Shown: positions 34,391 to 44,374, numbered from the stretch's first letter. The stretch is DNA of 64,000 bases from Clostridium massiliamazoniense (GCF_001403635.1 NZ_LN879467.1:124001-188000), one strand, 5' to 3'. The notes: a model not told the origin generated them from the sequence alone. Program-made: numbers and translations.

Positions 34391-35437
34391 TTACTCTCCA
34401 ACTACATTTAAGATCATTTCTTCATTTACTACCAAATCTTCCTCTGCACTTTTGTTATCAACATACTGTTCTAAAAAACTAGAAACTTTTTCCCAATATA
34501 ATTCTGGTTCTAAAACTATAGATTGTGCATGTCCAGCACCATGAACAACAAATTTTTCCTTTGGACATTTTGCCGCTTCATATAGCTTGTCTAACATATA
34601 ATAAGGCACAAATTTATCTTCATCTCCATGAATAAATAACATTGGAATCTTTGAGTTTTCAAGTTGTTTTATAGCTGAAGCTTCTCTTAATCTATATCCA
34701 GCCCTTACTTTTGTTATAATATCAGCAACTGTTAACACAGGTCTTTTAAGAGCCTTTTGGTTAAACATCTCAATTTGATAACCAAATTCCTCCCATGCAG
34801 ATGTATATCCACAATCTTCTATAGCAGCTTTTACATTAGGCACTAATTCTTCTCCAACAGTCATCATAACAGTTCCTGCTCCCATTGATATTCCATAAAG
34901 AACAATTTCAGCATTTTTGTCTTTTTCTAATATATAATCAATCCATTTAAGTATATCCTTCCTATCATGCCATCCCATTCCTATGTATTTTCCTTCACTT
35001 TTACCATGTCCTCTTAAATTTGGAGTTAAGACGTTGTAATCACTTTCCTTAAATTGTTGAACCAGATAAGACATATCCTTACAATTCCCAGCATAACCAT
35101 GGATTGTTATTACCCACTTATGACTTTCTTTATTAGCTATTACTTCACACCCATGCAATTTTAATCCGTCATAAGAATCTATATACACATCTTTATAGTT
35201 AGATTCATTTTCAAACCATCCTATATATACCTCTTCTAATTTATGTATTTCCTTAGATACCTCTTCGTGTTTCTTTTCTGTATCACTTGTAAACCTCTTA
35301 TAAAAGTCTGTTCTCTTTTTTGGATCTCTATCTAGGGCTATATCATAAAAGTAATTACTTATAGCTCCTATTGCGCCTGCAGCTGCAATTCCAACTAAAG
35401 ATGTTGCCCCTATTATCGCTAAACTTTTCTTTTTCAT
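34391..35437 (-). CDS. Alpha/beta hydrolase with N-terminal anchor
   Basis: 348 residues. A hydrophobic N-terminus (6-33) is followed by an alpha/beta hydrolase fold: HGYAGNCKDM oxyanion loop, LRGHGKSEG, nucleophile Ser184 in YGISMGAG, Asp in HGDEDKFVP (272/274) and His303 in GAGHAQS. Similar to Bacillus YqkD/YfhR-type acyl hydrolases; substrate unknown. The GGAGATGAG ribosome binding site is part of a 12-base inverted repeat with the leader upstream. Confidence 0.82.
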   Translation of the reverse strand: MKKKSLAIIGATSLVGIAAAGAIGAISNYFYDIALDRDPKKRTDFYKRFTSDTEKKHEEVSKEIHKLEEVYIGWFENESNYKDVYIDSYDGLKLHGCEVIANKESHKWVITIHGYAGNCKDMSYLVQQFKESDYNVLTPNLRGHGKSEGKYIGMGWHDRKDILKWIDYILEKDKNAEIVLYGISMGAGTVMMTVGEELVPNVKAAIEDCGYTSAWEEFGYQIEMFNQKALKRPVLTVADIITKVRAGYRLREASAIKQLENSKIPMLFIHGDEDKFVPYYMLDKLYEAAKCPKEKFVVHGAGHAQSIVLEPELYWEKVSSFLEQYVDNKSAEEDLVVNEEMILNVVGE

Positions 35438-35440
35438 ACA

Positions 35441-35515
35441 AACTCATCTCCATCCCATTTAAACTTTATTAATATTTTATTAATATAATCATAACATTTT
35501 TGTTGGAGATGAGTT
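35441..35515 (-). promoter_or_regulatory. Leader inverted repeat that could hide the ribosome binding site
   Basis: AACTCATCTCCA (35441-35452) and TGGAGATGAGTT (35504-35515) are a perfect 12-base inverted repeat. The copy nearer the gene is the ribosome binding site of the hydrolase gene. In minus-strand RNA the distal arm can pair with it over a loop of about 50 bases. On the plus strand the same structure ends in T6 and could be a terminator. Confidence 0.5.
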
Positions 35516-35620
35516 TTTTATTGATTTATAATTTTTCAAGAAATACTTGTTAAAATTGTATCACTTAAAATTTATTTTATTATTTAAAAATACTTAATCA
35601 CTTTTTTAGAGATAATTTTT

Positions 35621-36421
35621 TTATTCTTTTAAATCTTTTTCATAGATTTCAATTTCTTCTTTTTTACTCCTCACTTCACTTTCATACTCCACTAAACCAG
35701 TATCTCTATGAAAAGTAACCATACCTTTCTTCAAAAATTCTTCTATGGATTTATTACTATTTAAATCTTTCTCTTCCAAAGCTATAAAATATGGTATATC
35801 ATTTTCAAAATAATTTACTGAGAACACCTTGAAACCATTATAATTCTTTTTCCTAAGAATATCTTTCATTCTTTTAGCCACTAAAATTGCTTTTTCTTTA
35901 TCTTTCACACTTATGTCTATAGCCATAAAGTCATCCATATCCTTATTATACTCAATATCCCTATCTCTATATTTTCCTTGCTTCACTATAATATCTACAA
36001 ACAAAAAATCACTTTTGGAATTATCTATATCTAAATTTAAAATATCTTTAAGTTCTCTTTCAAGCTCCTCACTAACAGTTTTTGAGAACCTTCTTTCTAA
36101 ATCCAAATCTTCAAGATAAGGACTTTCTTTATATTCATCATAAACTCTACCATATTTCCAATCTTCTATACAAAAGTCCAATCCCTCTTCCTTTGACTGT
36201 ACTCTTGCACTATATCTACCAAACTTAAAATCAAAAAATACATCATAAACTTCAAAATCCTTATTAGGATATGTTTTTTCTATATATTTAATAATCCTTG
36301 ATTTTGTTATAGCCTTTCCTATAAAATTACCATTAAATGAATTATATAAAATAGCTATCACAGAAATTAATACAATTAAAACTAATAACATTATTTTTTT
36401 CACTCTTGACCATGTTCTCAT
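35621..36421 (-). CDS. Membrane-anchored YfjL-like protein
   Basis: 266 residues with one N-terminal transmembrane helix (8-27). The following part (KYIEKTYPNKDFEVYDVFFDFKFGRYSARVQSKE-type) resembles Bacillus YfjL/DUF3139-type proteins, where short repeats of Y.A.V.S are typical. The C-terminal half is acidic and helical. Role unknown. AGGGTTTAT ahead of the ATG. Single gene. Confidence 0.55.
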   Translation of the reverse strand: MRTWSRVKKIMLLVLIVLISVIAILYNSFNGNFIGKAITKSRIIKYIEKTYPNKDFEVYDVFFDFKFGRYSARVQSKEEGLDFCIEDWKYGRVYDEYKESPYLEDLDLERRFSKTVSEELERELKDILNLDIDNSKSDFLFVDIIVKQGKYRDRDIEYNKDMDDFMAIDISVKDKEKAILVAKRMKDILRKKNYNGFKVFSVNYFENDIPYFIALEEKDLNSNKSIEEFLKKGMVTFHRDTGLVEYESEVRSKKEEIEIYEKDLKE

Positions 36422-36724
36422 AAACCCTTCCCCCTTTTTTTCTTAAATTAATTAAACATCCCATTAAATCTTCTCCATCATCCATCTTTGCTCCTTGTTA
36501 AAAAGGAAAATATCTGTAGATTTTATTTCTAGGTAACCCATATTATTACCTTATAATTGTTCTACCTATTGATTATTTTCCCTCTTCTTATATTTTTAAT
36601 ATAGAAAAATTTCGTGAAATTTCATAAGCTAAGTTATTTTTCTTTTTTTTAATGATATAATAAATATAAATATGAACTTTGTGTAACTAAATTCATATTA
36701 AAAATTATTTTGGAGGTTTATTTT

Positions 36725-38503
36725 ATGAACGGAAATTGGAGCTTAACTGAACTTTATAATGATTTCAATTCAATAGAGTTTAAAAATGATATGAAACTAT
36801 TAAATGAAAAAATAGAAAGTTTTAAGAATTTTGTTGATAACATTACTTCTAGTTATGATAACTTAGAAGATAAATTAATAAATTACATAAATGAAACTAA
36901 TGAGTTTAAAAATCTTTCAAATAAGCTTTTAATGTATTCTAACCTTGTTGTTAGTGTTGATACTAAAAATAGTACTGCCTTAAAAACTTTAGAAATAATA
37001 GAACAAAACCTAGCGAAAATGGCTGATTCTTCTGCTAAGTTATATAAATGGATTGGTTCTATAAATAATTTAGATGATGTACTGTCTAATTCTGAACTAT
37101 TAATGGAGCATAAATTCCACTTTAATGAAATAAAAGAAATGAGCAAATATTTATTATCTGAAAAGGAAGAATTACTAATAGCTCAAATGAGAGGTTCTGG
37201 GTCTTCATCATGGACAAAACTAAAAGACCTTGAAACATCTTCTCTTTTAGTTGATATTATTCTAGATGGAGAAAATAAAAGTCTTCCTCTTAGTGTAATA
37301 AGAAATATGGCATTTTCTAATGATGCTAATATTAGAAAAACTGCTTATGAAGCTGAACTAAAAGCTTATAAAAAAATTGAAAATTCTGTAGCTGCTGCCT
37401 TAAATGGTGTTAAAGGTGAGGTAATAACAGTTTCAAAAATAAGAGGCTACCATAGTCCACTTGAAGAAACTCTTATAAATTCTAGACTTGATGAAAAATC
37501 TTTAAATGCAATGTTAGCAGCTATGAAAGAAAGCCTTCCTATGTTTAGAAAGTACTATAAAAGAAAAGCTGAAATTTTAGGACATAAAGGTGCTTTACCT
37601 TTCTATGATTTATTTGCTCCAATAGTAGAAGGTGAACCAAGCTTTACTTTTGAAGAAGCTAGAGATTTTATAGTTACTAATTTTAGCACTTTCTCACCTA
37701 AATTAGGTAACTTTGCAAAAAGAGCAATAGAAAATAATTGGGTAGATGTATATCCAAAGGAAGGGAAAGTTGGAGGAGCTTTTTGTGAAAACCTTCATAT
37801 GATAGGTGAAAGTCGCATAATGCTTAACTTTGGTGGTACTCTTAGTGATGTTATAACTCTTGCTCATGAATTAGGTCATGGATATCATGGAGATTGCTTA
37901 TTATCACAAAGCCCTATAAATGCAGATTATCCTATGCCAATAGCAGAAACAGCTTCTACTTTTTGTGAAACAATAGTAAAAAAAGCAGCTGTAAAAAATG
38001 CTACTCCTAAAGAAGCTTTATCAATTTTAGAAAAAGAAATATCAGATTGCGGACAAATAATTGTTGATATTTTAAGTAGATTTCTTTTTGAAAGTGAAGT
38101 TTTTGAAAAAAGAGCAGTTTCTTCATTAAGTGCATCTGAATTAAATGAAATAATGCTTAAAGCTCAAAAAGCTTCTTATGGAGACGGACTAGATGAAAAC
38201 TTCTTACATCCATATATGTGGGCTTGTAAACCACACTACTACTATGCAACAACTAATTTTTATAACTTCCCTTATGCCTTTGGTTTACTATTCTCAAAGG
38301 GATTATATGCTGAATATCTAAAAAGAGGAAATGATTTTGTAGAAGCTTATGATCAATTACTTAGTGTTACTGGTAAAAATAAACTTTCTGATATAACAAA
38401 ATTAATGAACATTGATATTCAATCCACAGATTTTTGGAAAAATTCATTAAAATTAATAGAAGAAGATATAGAAAACTTCATTAAACTTAGTAAAGAAATT
38501 TAA
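36725..38503 (+). CDS. pepF: M3-family oligoendopeptidase F
   Basis: 592 residues of zinc metallopeptidase. His381-Glu382-x-x-His385 in LAHELGHGYHG and Glu408 in IAETAST, 24 residues downstream, are the metal site. The C-terminal GLLFSKGLY segment is also typical. It cleaves oligopeptides in the cytoplasm (no signal peptide). The ATG at 36725 has GGAGG 8 bases upstream; the in-frame TTG at 36710 would overlap it. Single gene, ended by element A copy 3. Confidence 0.93.
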   Translation: MNGNWSLTELYNDFNSIEFKNDMKLLNEKIESFKNFVDNITSSYDNLEDKLINYINETNEFKNLSNKLLMYSNLVVSVDTKNSTALKTLEIIEQNLAKMADSSAKLYKWIGSINNLDDVLSNSELLMEHKFHFNEIKEMSKYLLSEKEELLIAQMRGSGSSSWTKLKDLETSSLLVDIILDGENKSLPLSVIRNMAFSNDANIRKTAYEAELKAYKKIENSVAAALNGVKGEVITVSKIRGYHSPLEETLINSRLDEKSLNAMLAAMKESLPMFRKYYKRKAEILGHKGALPFYDLFAPIVEGEPSFTFEEARDFIVTNFSTFSPKLGNFAKRAIENNWVDVYPKEGKVGGAFCENLHMIGESRIMLNFGGTLSDVITLAHELGHGYHGDCLLSQSPINADYPMPIAETASTFCETIVKKAAVKNATPKEALSILEKEISDCGQIIVDILSRFLFESEVFEKRAVSSLSASELNEIMLKAQKASYGDGLDENFLHPYMWACKPHYYYATTNFYNFPYAFGLLFSKGLYAEYLKRGNDFVEAYDQLLSVTGKNKLSDITKLMNIDIQSTDFWKNSLKLIEEDIENFIKLSKEI

Positions 38504-38512
38504 TTTTTTAAA

Positions 38513-38761
38513 AAGGATGTATCAAATTATAGATACATCCTTTCTGCCTTTTATCTAACTATATAGGTTCATCATTTGTAACCACTCACCTACGTAAAGA
38601 ATCTCTAATATTTTTTCTACAACAGTTTCTAAAATAAAGAGCTTCTAGTACTAGTTCAATGGTCACAGCATTTTGTACCTATATAGCTATCTCGGCAGAT
38701 GAAAAAAACACATCTATAAAAGTAATATAAATTAAGTGGCTGATTGACACAGCCACTTTTC
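38513..38761 (-). repeat. Element A, copy 3 (inverted)
   Basis: Reverse orientation relative to copies 1 and 2. In reverse order it has GTGGCTG/CAGCCAC, a spacer ending in T7, CTGCC...GGCAG, AGCTATATAGGT/ACCTATATAGTT, TGTGACCA/TGGTTACA, AGAAGCTCT/AGAGATTCT, and GGATGTATC/GATACATCC. It is between the plus-strand pepF end and the minus-strand PAP2 gene end, so both neighbours read into it. Confidence 0.8.
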
Positions 38762-38766
38762 TAATA

Positions 38767-39318
38767 TTAATTATACTTTTTTTTATTATATCTTTTTCTA
38801 TATAACTTGTGCAGATAAATTGTTATCATAGCACTTATTATTCCTAATACAATCCCAGCTAATACATCACTAGGATAATGAACTGTTAAATATACCCTAG
38901 AAAAAGCTATTAAACAAGCTAGTATTATACTTGGCACAGCTGCTTTTTTCACATAATAAGCTAATATTATAGCACATGCAAAAGCTGAGGATGTATGTCC
39001 TGATGGAAAAGAATAAGATTGTGGTTTTTTTATCAATAAATCAAGATGTTGCAATGTATTAAAAGGTCTTGGCCTTTGAAACATATGCTTTAATATTACT
39101 TCTCCTAATATAGTGTTTATTACTAATGCACATAACATTAATATTCCAACTTTTCTAAACTTATTAGTGAATAGTAAAGCTATAGCTATCAATATCCATA
39201 TTAATCCCATGTTACCTAAATTGGTAATAAAAATCATTATTAGATTTAAAAAATGATTTTGAACATGATTTTGCATGAAATATAATATGGATGAATCAAT
39301 ATTTTGTATTAATGCCAT
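38767..39318 (-). CDS. PAP2-family membrane phosphatase
   Basis: 183 residues with about five helices. The three-part active site is present: KHMFQRPRPF (C1), PSGHTSSAFA (C2, His) and RVYLTVHYPSDVLAGI (C3, Arg/His). It is a member of the phosphatidic-acid/undecaprenyl-pyrophosphate phosphatase group, thus may recycle a lipid carrier of wall synthesis or remove phosphate from lipids. ATG after GGGGGAGTAGT. It reads into element A copy 3. Confidence 0.88.
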   Translation of the reverse strand: MALIQNIDSSILYFMQNHVQNHFLNLIMIFITNLGNMGLIWILIAIALLFTNKFRKVGILMLCALVINTILGEVILKHMFQRPRPFNTLQHLDLLIKKPQSYSFPSGHTSSAFACAIILAYYVKKAAVPSIILACLIAFSRVYLTVHYPSDVLAGIVLGIISAMITIYLHKLYRKRYNKKKYN

Positions 39319-39394
39319 ACTACTCCCCCTTACTGAATAATATTTTAAATAATATAACTTATTGCATTAGCCACTATTAATTTTAATTTAATTA

Positions 39395-42300
39395 TTAAGA
39401 AGCACAGTACTCACCATCTACCCATCCAATATTTCCATTGTAATTAACTTCATACCATCCGTTTTCTTCTCCTATTACCTGAAGTTCAGTGCCATAGGGT
39501 AAACATGTTATGACACCTTCAGTGCCATTTGGGCCATAAGTCATATATAACCCTATAGGAGATGCCACTGTTATTTCTTTATTTTTATTTTGGCTAACAC
39601 TACTGTTATTCCCATTATTTAAGGTTGTTGTATATTTACTATCAATCCATCCTATTTTACCATTATAAGTGATTTTATACCAGCCATTATATTCTCCAAT
39701 TACATTTACCCTTGTTTCATAATTTAAACATGTTATGTTTCCACTATTCCCACTTGGTCCTTCTGTCATCCATAATCCAATTGGTGACTCTACTACAACA
39801 CTTCCCATTGATTTAGAATTTCCATCTTCACTACTTTTCTCAGTATTACTTTCAGTATTACCTTGTGTTGTATTACTAATTTTATCACTAGAAGAATTAT
39901 TGTTACCATTGAAGTTTGCTGATGTTGTATAAGCTCCATCTACCCAACCTACTTGTCCATTATAGTTTACCTTATACCAACCATTTTCTTCTGCTGTTGC
40001 CATTACCTTTGTATTGTATGGTAAACATACTATATTCCCTGAGTATGGTTTTGGTCCTTTTGTCATCCATAACCCTACTGGTGATTCTATAGTTATTTCT
40101 TGTCCTACATTTTGCCTTGCTGTTTTAACTGCTTTTTTTGCAGTTGATTTTTCCTTCACTGATTTTGTTGGAGTTACATTATTAGATTGAGTTTTTAAAG
40201 CTGATGTATATGCTCCATCTATCCAACCTTTTTGTCCATTATAATTTATTTCGTACCAACCATTGCTTTCCCCGATTACATTTACTGTAGTATTGTAATT
40301 TAAACAAGTTATATTTCCACTATATGGTCTTGGTCCTTCTGTCATCCATAGTCCTACTGGTGATTCTATTGTAACTTGACCTAATATGTTACTCTTTGAA
40401 GAAACCTTTTTAGTAGTGTTAGTGCCATTACTATTTGAATTGTTACTATTGTTACTACTATTATTAGTATTAAAGTTAGCTGATGTTGTATAAGCTCCGT
40501 CTACCCAGCCTACTTGTCCATTATAGCTTATCTTGTACCAACCATTTTCTTCTGTTGTTGCCATTACCTTTGTATTATATGGTAAGCATACTATATTCCC
40601 TGAATATTGCTTTGGTCCTTTTGTCATCCATAATCCTACTGGTGATTCTATAGTTATTTCTTGTCCTGCATTTTGACTTGCTTTTTTATCTGCTTTCTTT
40701 GTAGTTGATTTTTCTTTTACTGATTTTGTTGGGGTTACATTATTATTAGATTGAGTTTTTAAAGCTGATGTATATGCTCCATCTATCCAACCTTTTTGTC
40801 CATTATAATTTATTTCGTACCATCCATTACTTTCTCCAATTACATTTACTGTAGTATTGTAATTTAAACAAGTTATGTTTCCACTATATGGTCTTGGCCC
40901 TTCTGTCATCCATAGTCCTACTGGTGATTCTATTGTAACTTGGCCTAATATGTTGCTCTTTGCAGAAACCTTTTTAGTAGTGTTAGTGCCATTACTATTT
41001 GAATTATTACTACTATTGTTATTTGAATTATTACTATTGTTACTATTATTAGTACTAAAGTTAGCTGATGTTGTATAAGCTCCGTCTACCCAACCTTCTT
41101 GTCCATCATAACTTATCTTATACCAACCATTTTCTTCTGCTGTTGCCATTACCTTCGTATTATATGGTAAGCATACTATATTCCCTGAATATGGCTTTGG
41201 TCCTTTTGTCATCCATAATCCCACTGGTGATTTAATAGTTATTTCTTGTCCTGTATTTTGACTTGCTTTTTTAATTGCTTTCTTTGCAGTTGATTTTTCT
41301 TTTACTGATTTTGTTGGAGTTACATTATTAGATTGAGTTTTTAAAGCTGATGTATATGCTCCATCTATCCAACCTTTTTGTCCATTATAATTTATTTCAT
41401 ACCAACCATTACTTTCTCCAATTACATTTACTTTAGTATTGTAATTTAAGCAAGTTATGTTTCCGCTATATGGTCTTGGACCTTTTGTCATCCATAATCC
41501 TACTGGTGATTCTATTGTAACTTGACCTAATATATTGCTCTTTGAAGAGTTTCCACTATTGGTTGAATTATTATTAGTAGTAGAATTACTTCCTTGATTT
41601 ATTCTTGATAATCCTGTTGTATATTCTGAATAAATCCATCCATATCTTCCGTTATAATAAACTTTCTCCCAGCCATTATTTGTTTCTTCAAAAACAAAAA
41701 CCTTCGTTGCATTAGGTATACTTGTTATGCTATTAGAATTAAATAATGGCACATAATTCATCTCTAGACCTTCTAAGGAATTTATAACAGTTGTTCCTAT
41801 AGCCTTACTTACACTTGGAGGTATATTTGCATTTTCAACATTTTCAGACTTACTCTCTGTTGGATTTCCTAATCCTGTTGTATACTGACTATCTATCCAG
41901 CCATATTGTCCATCATAGTAAACCTTATACCATCCATCTTTAACTTCTATTACATTTAATACTATGTTATCACCTATGCAATCTAATTTAGCAGTATTTG
42001 CACTAGGTCCAGCATTCATCCATAATCCTACTGGTGATGTTATAGCAATTCTCCCAATCCATTTGTTTGTTGGAGCATTTTGAACTGTTCCTCCTGTATA
42101 GTTCCCTGTATATTTCCAGAAACAAGTTGCTTTATATTGGTTATTCCATCCATTACTTGAATTAGCTACTTGACCATTAAGATTTCTATTTCCATAGCTT
42201 GAATTAAACATATAAGCTTCATCGCCCATTACATAGGCAATTCCTTTAGCTTTATCTTTCCATCCCATAAATAAAAATGTATGATATGGTCCTGCAAAAC

Positions 42301-42814
42301 ATATATCACCCTTTTGTATATAATTGAAATCTGTCTCTCTTTGCCACCCATTATTATTTAAAAAACTTTCTAAATTTGTAGTATAAGACATGCTGTCTGG
42401 AACAGGAACACCTATTGCCCTTAAACAAGAAGATTGAAAATAAACACAAGTATTTTCAGGGTTTCCATTATGTAGGCTTATAGCTTCATCCATAGCTGCT
42501 GTTTGGTTTGCTGGTGAACTTTCATATTCATATAATTTCTTATTTAGCGGTGATGCAAATCCATTAGGATTAAAACTTAGATCAGCTGCAAAACCATTTT
42601 CCTGTTCTGGAACACCTATAAATGCTGTAGTTATTCCTACCTTATACTTTTGTGAATCTGTTGAAGTTGCAGAACTTTGCTTAGTAACCTTCATAGGTCT
42701 TGCCAACAATACTTCATTAGCAGAATCTTTTCCTATATGTGTTGCCCCTGTTGCACCTACAGCTGTCAGCGCACTAGCTATAGCAATAAGACCAGTTAGT
42801 TGCTTTCTATTCAT
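39395..42814 (-). CDS. Secreted Cys-peptidase protein with ten SH3_3 domains
   Basis: 1139 residues. Signal peptide (1-24), a cysteine amidase/peptidase-like domain (about 95-236, candidate Cys123 and His178), then ten bacterial SH3 domains joined by Ser/Asn/Thr linkers. Each domain has the pattern SPVGLWM.xGP...W(Y/E)...NG..GW(I/V). Domains 3 to 8 alternate between an A type (ILGQVTIESPVGLWM) and a B type (GQEITIESPVGLWM), i.e. an AB pair repeated three times. The protein should bind and cut peptidoglycan. GGAGGGATGATTA upstream of ATG. Assignment of the Cys-domain to a family (CHAP or NlpC-like) is not certain. Confidence 0.85.
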   Translation of the reverse strand: MNRKQLTGLIAIASALTAVGATGATHIGKDSANEVLLARPMKVTKQSSATSTDSQKYKVGITTAFIGVPEQENGFAADLSFNPNGFASPLNKKLYEYESSPANQTAAMDEAISLHNGNPENTCVYFQSSCLRAIGVPVPDSMSYTTNLESFLNNNGWQRETDFNYIQKGDICFAGPYHTFLFMGWKDKAKGIAYVMGDEAYMFNSSYGNRNLNGQVANSSNGWNNQYKATCFWKYTGNYTGGTVQNAPTNKWIGRIAITSPVGLWMNAGPSANTAKLDCIGDNIVLNVIEVKDGWYKVYYDGQYGWIDSQYTTGLGNPTESKSENVENANIPPSVSKAIGTTVINSLEGLEMNYVPLFNSNSITSIPNATKVFVFEETNNGWEKVYYNGRYGWIYSEYTTGLSRINQGSNSTTNNNSTNSGNSSKSNILGQVTIESPVGLWMTKGPRPYSGNITCLNYNTKVNVIGESNGWYEINYNGQKGWIDGAYTSALKTQSNNVTPTKSVKEKSTAKKAIKKASQNTGQEITIKSPVGLWMTKGPKPYSGNIVCLPYNTKVMATAEENGWYKISYDGQEGWVDGAYTTSANFSTNNSNNSNNSNNNSSNNSNSNGTNTTKKVSAKSNILGQVTIESPVGLWMTEGPRPYSGNITCLNYNTTVNVIGESNGWYEINYNGQKGWIDGAYTSALKTQSNNNVTPTKSVKEKSTTKKADKKASQNAGQEITIESPVGLWMTKGPKQYSGNIVCLPYNTKVMATTEENGWYKISYNGQVGWVDGAYTTSANFNTNNSSNNSNNSNSNGTNTTKKVSSKSNILGQVTIESPVGLWMTEGPRPYSGNITCLNYNTTVNVIGESNGWYEINYNGQKGWIDGAYTSALKTQSNNVTPTKSVKEKSTAKKAVKTARQNVGQEITIESPVGLWMTKGPKPYSGNIVCLPYNTKVMATAEENGWYKVNYNGQVGWVDGAYTTSANFNGNNNSSSDKISNTTQGNTESNTEKSSEDGNSKSMGSVVVESPIGLWMTEGPSGNSGNITCLNYETRVNVIGEYNGWYKITYNGKIGWIDSKYTTTLNNGNNSSVSQNKNKEITVASPIGLYMTYGPNGTEGVITCLPYGTELQVIGEENGWYEVNYNGNIGWVDGEYCAS
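39905..41530 (-). repeat. Tandem repeats of about 550-595 bp in the SH3 gene
   Basis: Three near-identical copies of an SH3 domain pair with its linker. Matching segments such as GATGTTGTATAAGCTCC recur near 39920, 40470 and 41065, and ATGTATATGCTCCATCTATC near 40207, 40769 and 41350. Linkers differ in the number of Asn/Ser codons. Confidence 0.85.
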
Positions 42815-43047
42815 TAATCATCCCTCCATTTTTCATTTGTTGTTAATTAATAATTCACATTATACTTTAATTGTTAATATTTTTAAATTCTAGTTCTTTG
42901 ATAATCTCTAAAAATTTACAAGTATTCCTAGAAATATTTCCAATAAAAACTCAACTTCTATAACAAAGTATCACAGAAATAAATTATTTACCACTTATAA
43001 CTAATTAAATGTATATTAAATTACTCTTATTATTAAAATGTAATAAA

Positions 43048-43082
43048 AAAGTAACAACAATTTATCTGCTGTTACTTTTAAC
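43048..43082 (-). terminator. Intrinsic terminator of the OYE gene
   Basis: AAAGTAACA and TGTTACTTTT pair around a short loop, followed by a T-rich stretch on the minus strand. Confidence 0.75.
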
Positions 43083-43086
43083 TTAA

Positions 43087-44211
43087 TCACAAATTTATTT
43101 TTTTCTTTTTTATATTTAAAATACACCTTTTCCCTATAGTATTATAACAAGCATTACAGGAAACACATTTTGGAGCTTTCAAATCTCCTTTAGCCCATTT
43201 GTTTATTAAATCTGGTTCTGAAGTTAATGGACGTGATAATGAAAAATATTCTATTTCACTATTTTTAAGTATATCATCCATAACTTCAAAGTGTCTGTTA
43301 CCTCCAACTAGAATTACAGGTTTATCAATGCTTTTACTTAATTTAATAGCATAGTCTTTAAAATAAGATTCATTCTCTTTAGAAAGTGCTACTCTTCTTC
43401 TTGCTGCTCCTAAGTTATTTTCTTTAACATCTTTTATAGATTCATTTCCTCCAGTTACTTCAATAGCATCTATCCCTAATTCCGCTAATTTTCTTGCAAC
43501 ATATAAACTATCTTCTTCACTTAATCCATTAAAGCTTGTATAATCAGCTGAGTTTATTTTTATAAGTATTGGAAACTCTTTTCCTACAGCTTCCCTCATT
43601 GCTTCGTATATCTCAAAAATTATTCTTCCTCTATTCTCTATAGTTCCGCCATATTCATCTTCTCTCTTGTTATAATAAGGTGATAAAAATTGGCTTAACA
43701 TGTATCCATGACCACAATGTATTTCCACGCCATCAAATCCAGATGCCTTAACTCTCTTTGCTGCCTCTGCATACTTAGAAACTAAATACTTTATCTCATC
43801 TTTTGACATTTCTTTTGCCATAGTTCCAGTAACTTCATTTTTCATAGTTGAAGGTCCCCATATAACCCTTTCTCCAACATTAAAATTTGTCATAAAGCCA
43901 CCATAAACTATCTGCATTATTATATTGCTGCCATGTTTATGAATCATATTAGTAAAATCTTTATATTCATCTATAAATGAATCATTATAAATACCTAACA
44001 TATTTGGATTTGGCTGTTCATCTTCAGTAATAAATGTATACCCAGTAATAATAGTTCCTACGCCACCTTTAGCAATTTCTTCATAGACATCGCTTAATTC
44101 TTTTGTTACATGTCCTTTTTCATCTGCTAAAGCTACCCATAAAGCTCCTCTTAAAAATCTATTTTTCATCTCCATATTTAAAATTTTTGTTTTATCAAAA
44201 AGTGTTTTCAC
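43087..44211 (-). CDS. OYE-family flavin oxidoreductase with C-terminal Fe-S motif
   Basis: 374 residues, Old Yellow Enzyme/NADH:flavin oxidoreductase TIM barrel. Flavin and active-site segments: GVEIHCGHGYMLSQFLSP (around 160-180), and REDEYGG. The C-terminal CVSCNAC with a fourth Cys (349, 352, 355, 363) is the cluster motif of the 2,4-dienoyl-CoA reductase branch, but the second FAD/NADH domain is missing. It should reduce activated C=C or nitro compounds. Starts with GTG at 44211 after GGAG. It is divergent from a regulator of the HxlR type, which probably controls it. Confidence 0.85.
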   Translation of the reverse strand: MKTLFDKTKILNMEMKNRFLRGALWVALADEKGHVTKELSDVYEEIAKGGVGTIITGYTFITEDEQPNPNMLGIYNDSFIDEYKDFTNMIHKHGSNIIMQIVYGGFMTNFNVGERVIWGPSTMKNEVTGTMAKEMSKDEIKYLVSKYAEAAKRVKASGFDGVEIHCGHGYMLSQFLSPYYNKREDEYGGTIENRGRIIFEIYEAMREAVGKEFPILIKINSADYTSFNGLSEEDSLYVARKLAELGIDAIEVTGGNESIKDVKENNLGAARRRVALSKENESYFKDYAIKLSKSIDKPVILVGGNRHFEVMDDILKNSEIEYFSLSRPLTSEPDLINKWAKGDLKAPKCVSCNACYNTIGKRCILNIKKKKINL

Positions 44212-44238
44212 AAAATCAACTCCTAACTCTATTTTAAA

Positions 44239-44252
44239 TAGTACATGTACTA
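44239..44252. promoter_or_regulatory. Perfect 14-bp palindrome, candidate HxlR operator
   Basis: TAGTACATGTACTA lies 28 bases upstream of the OYE start codon in the divergent intergenic region. Confidence 0.5.
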
Positions 44253-44306
44253 GGTTGTTAACTATAAAAAAATATATAATAATATAAATCTTTTAACAAG
44301 TACGCA

Positions 44307-44340
44307 CTTTAAAGTAAGCATAGTTACCTTAAAGTTAGTA
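44307..44340. promoter_or_regulatory. Second candidate operator: repeated ACTTTAAAGT-type sites
   Basis: ACTTTAAAGT (44307-44316) and the imperfect copy ACCTTAAAGT, 10 bases further, lie between the OYE gene and the promoter of the HxlR regulator. Confidence 0.4.
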
Positions 44341-44374
44341 TTTTGAATTTTTCTTACCTTTCTCTATGTTATTT

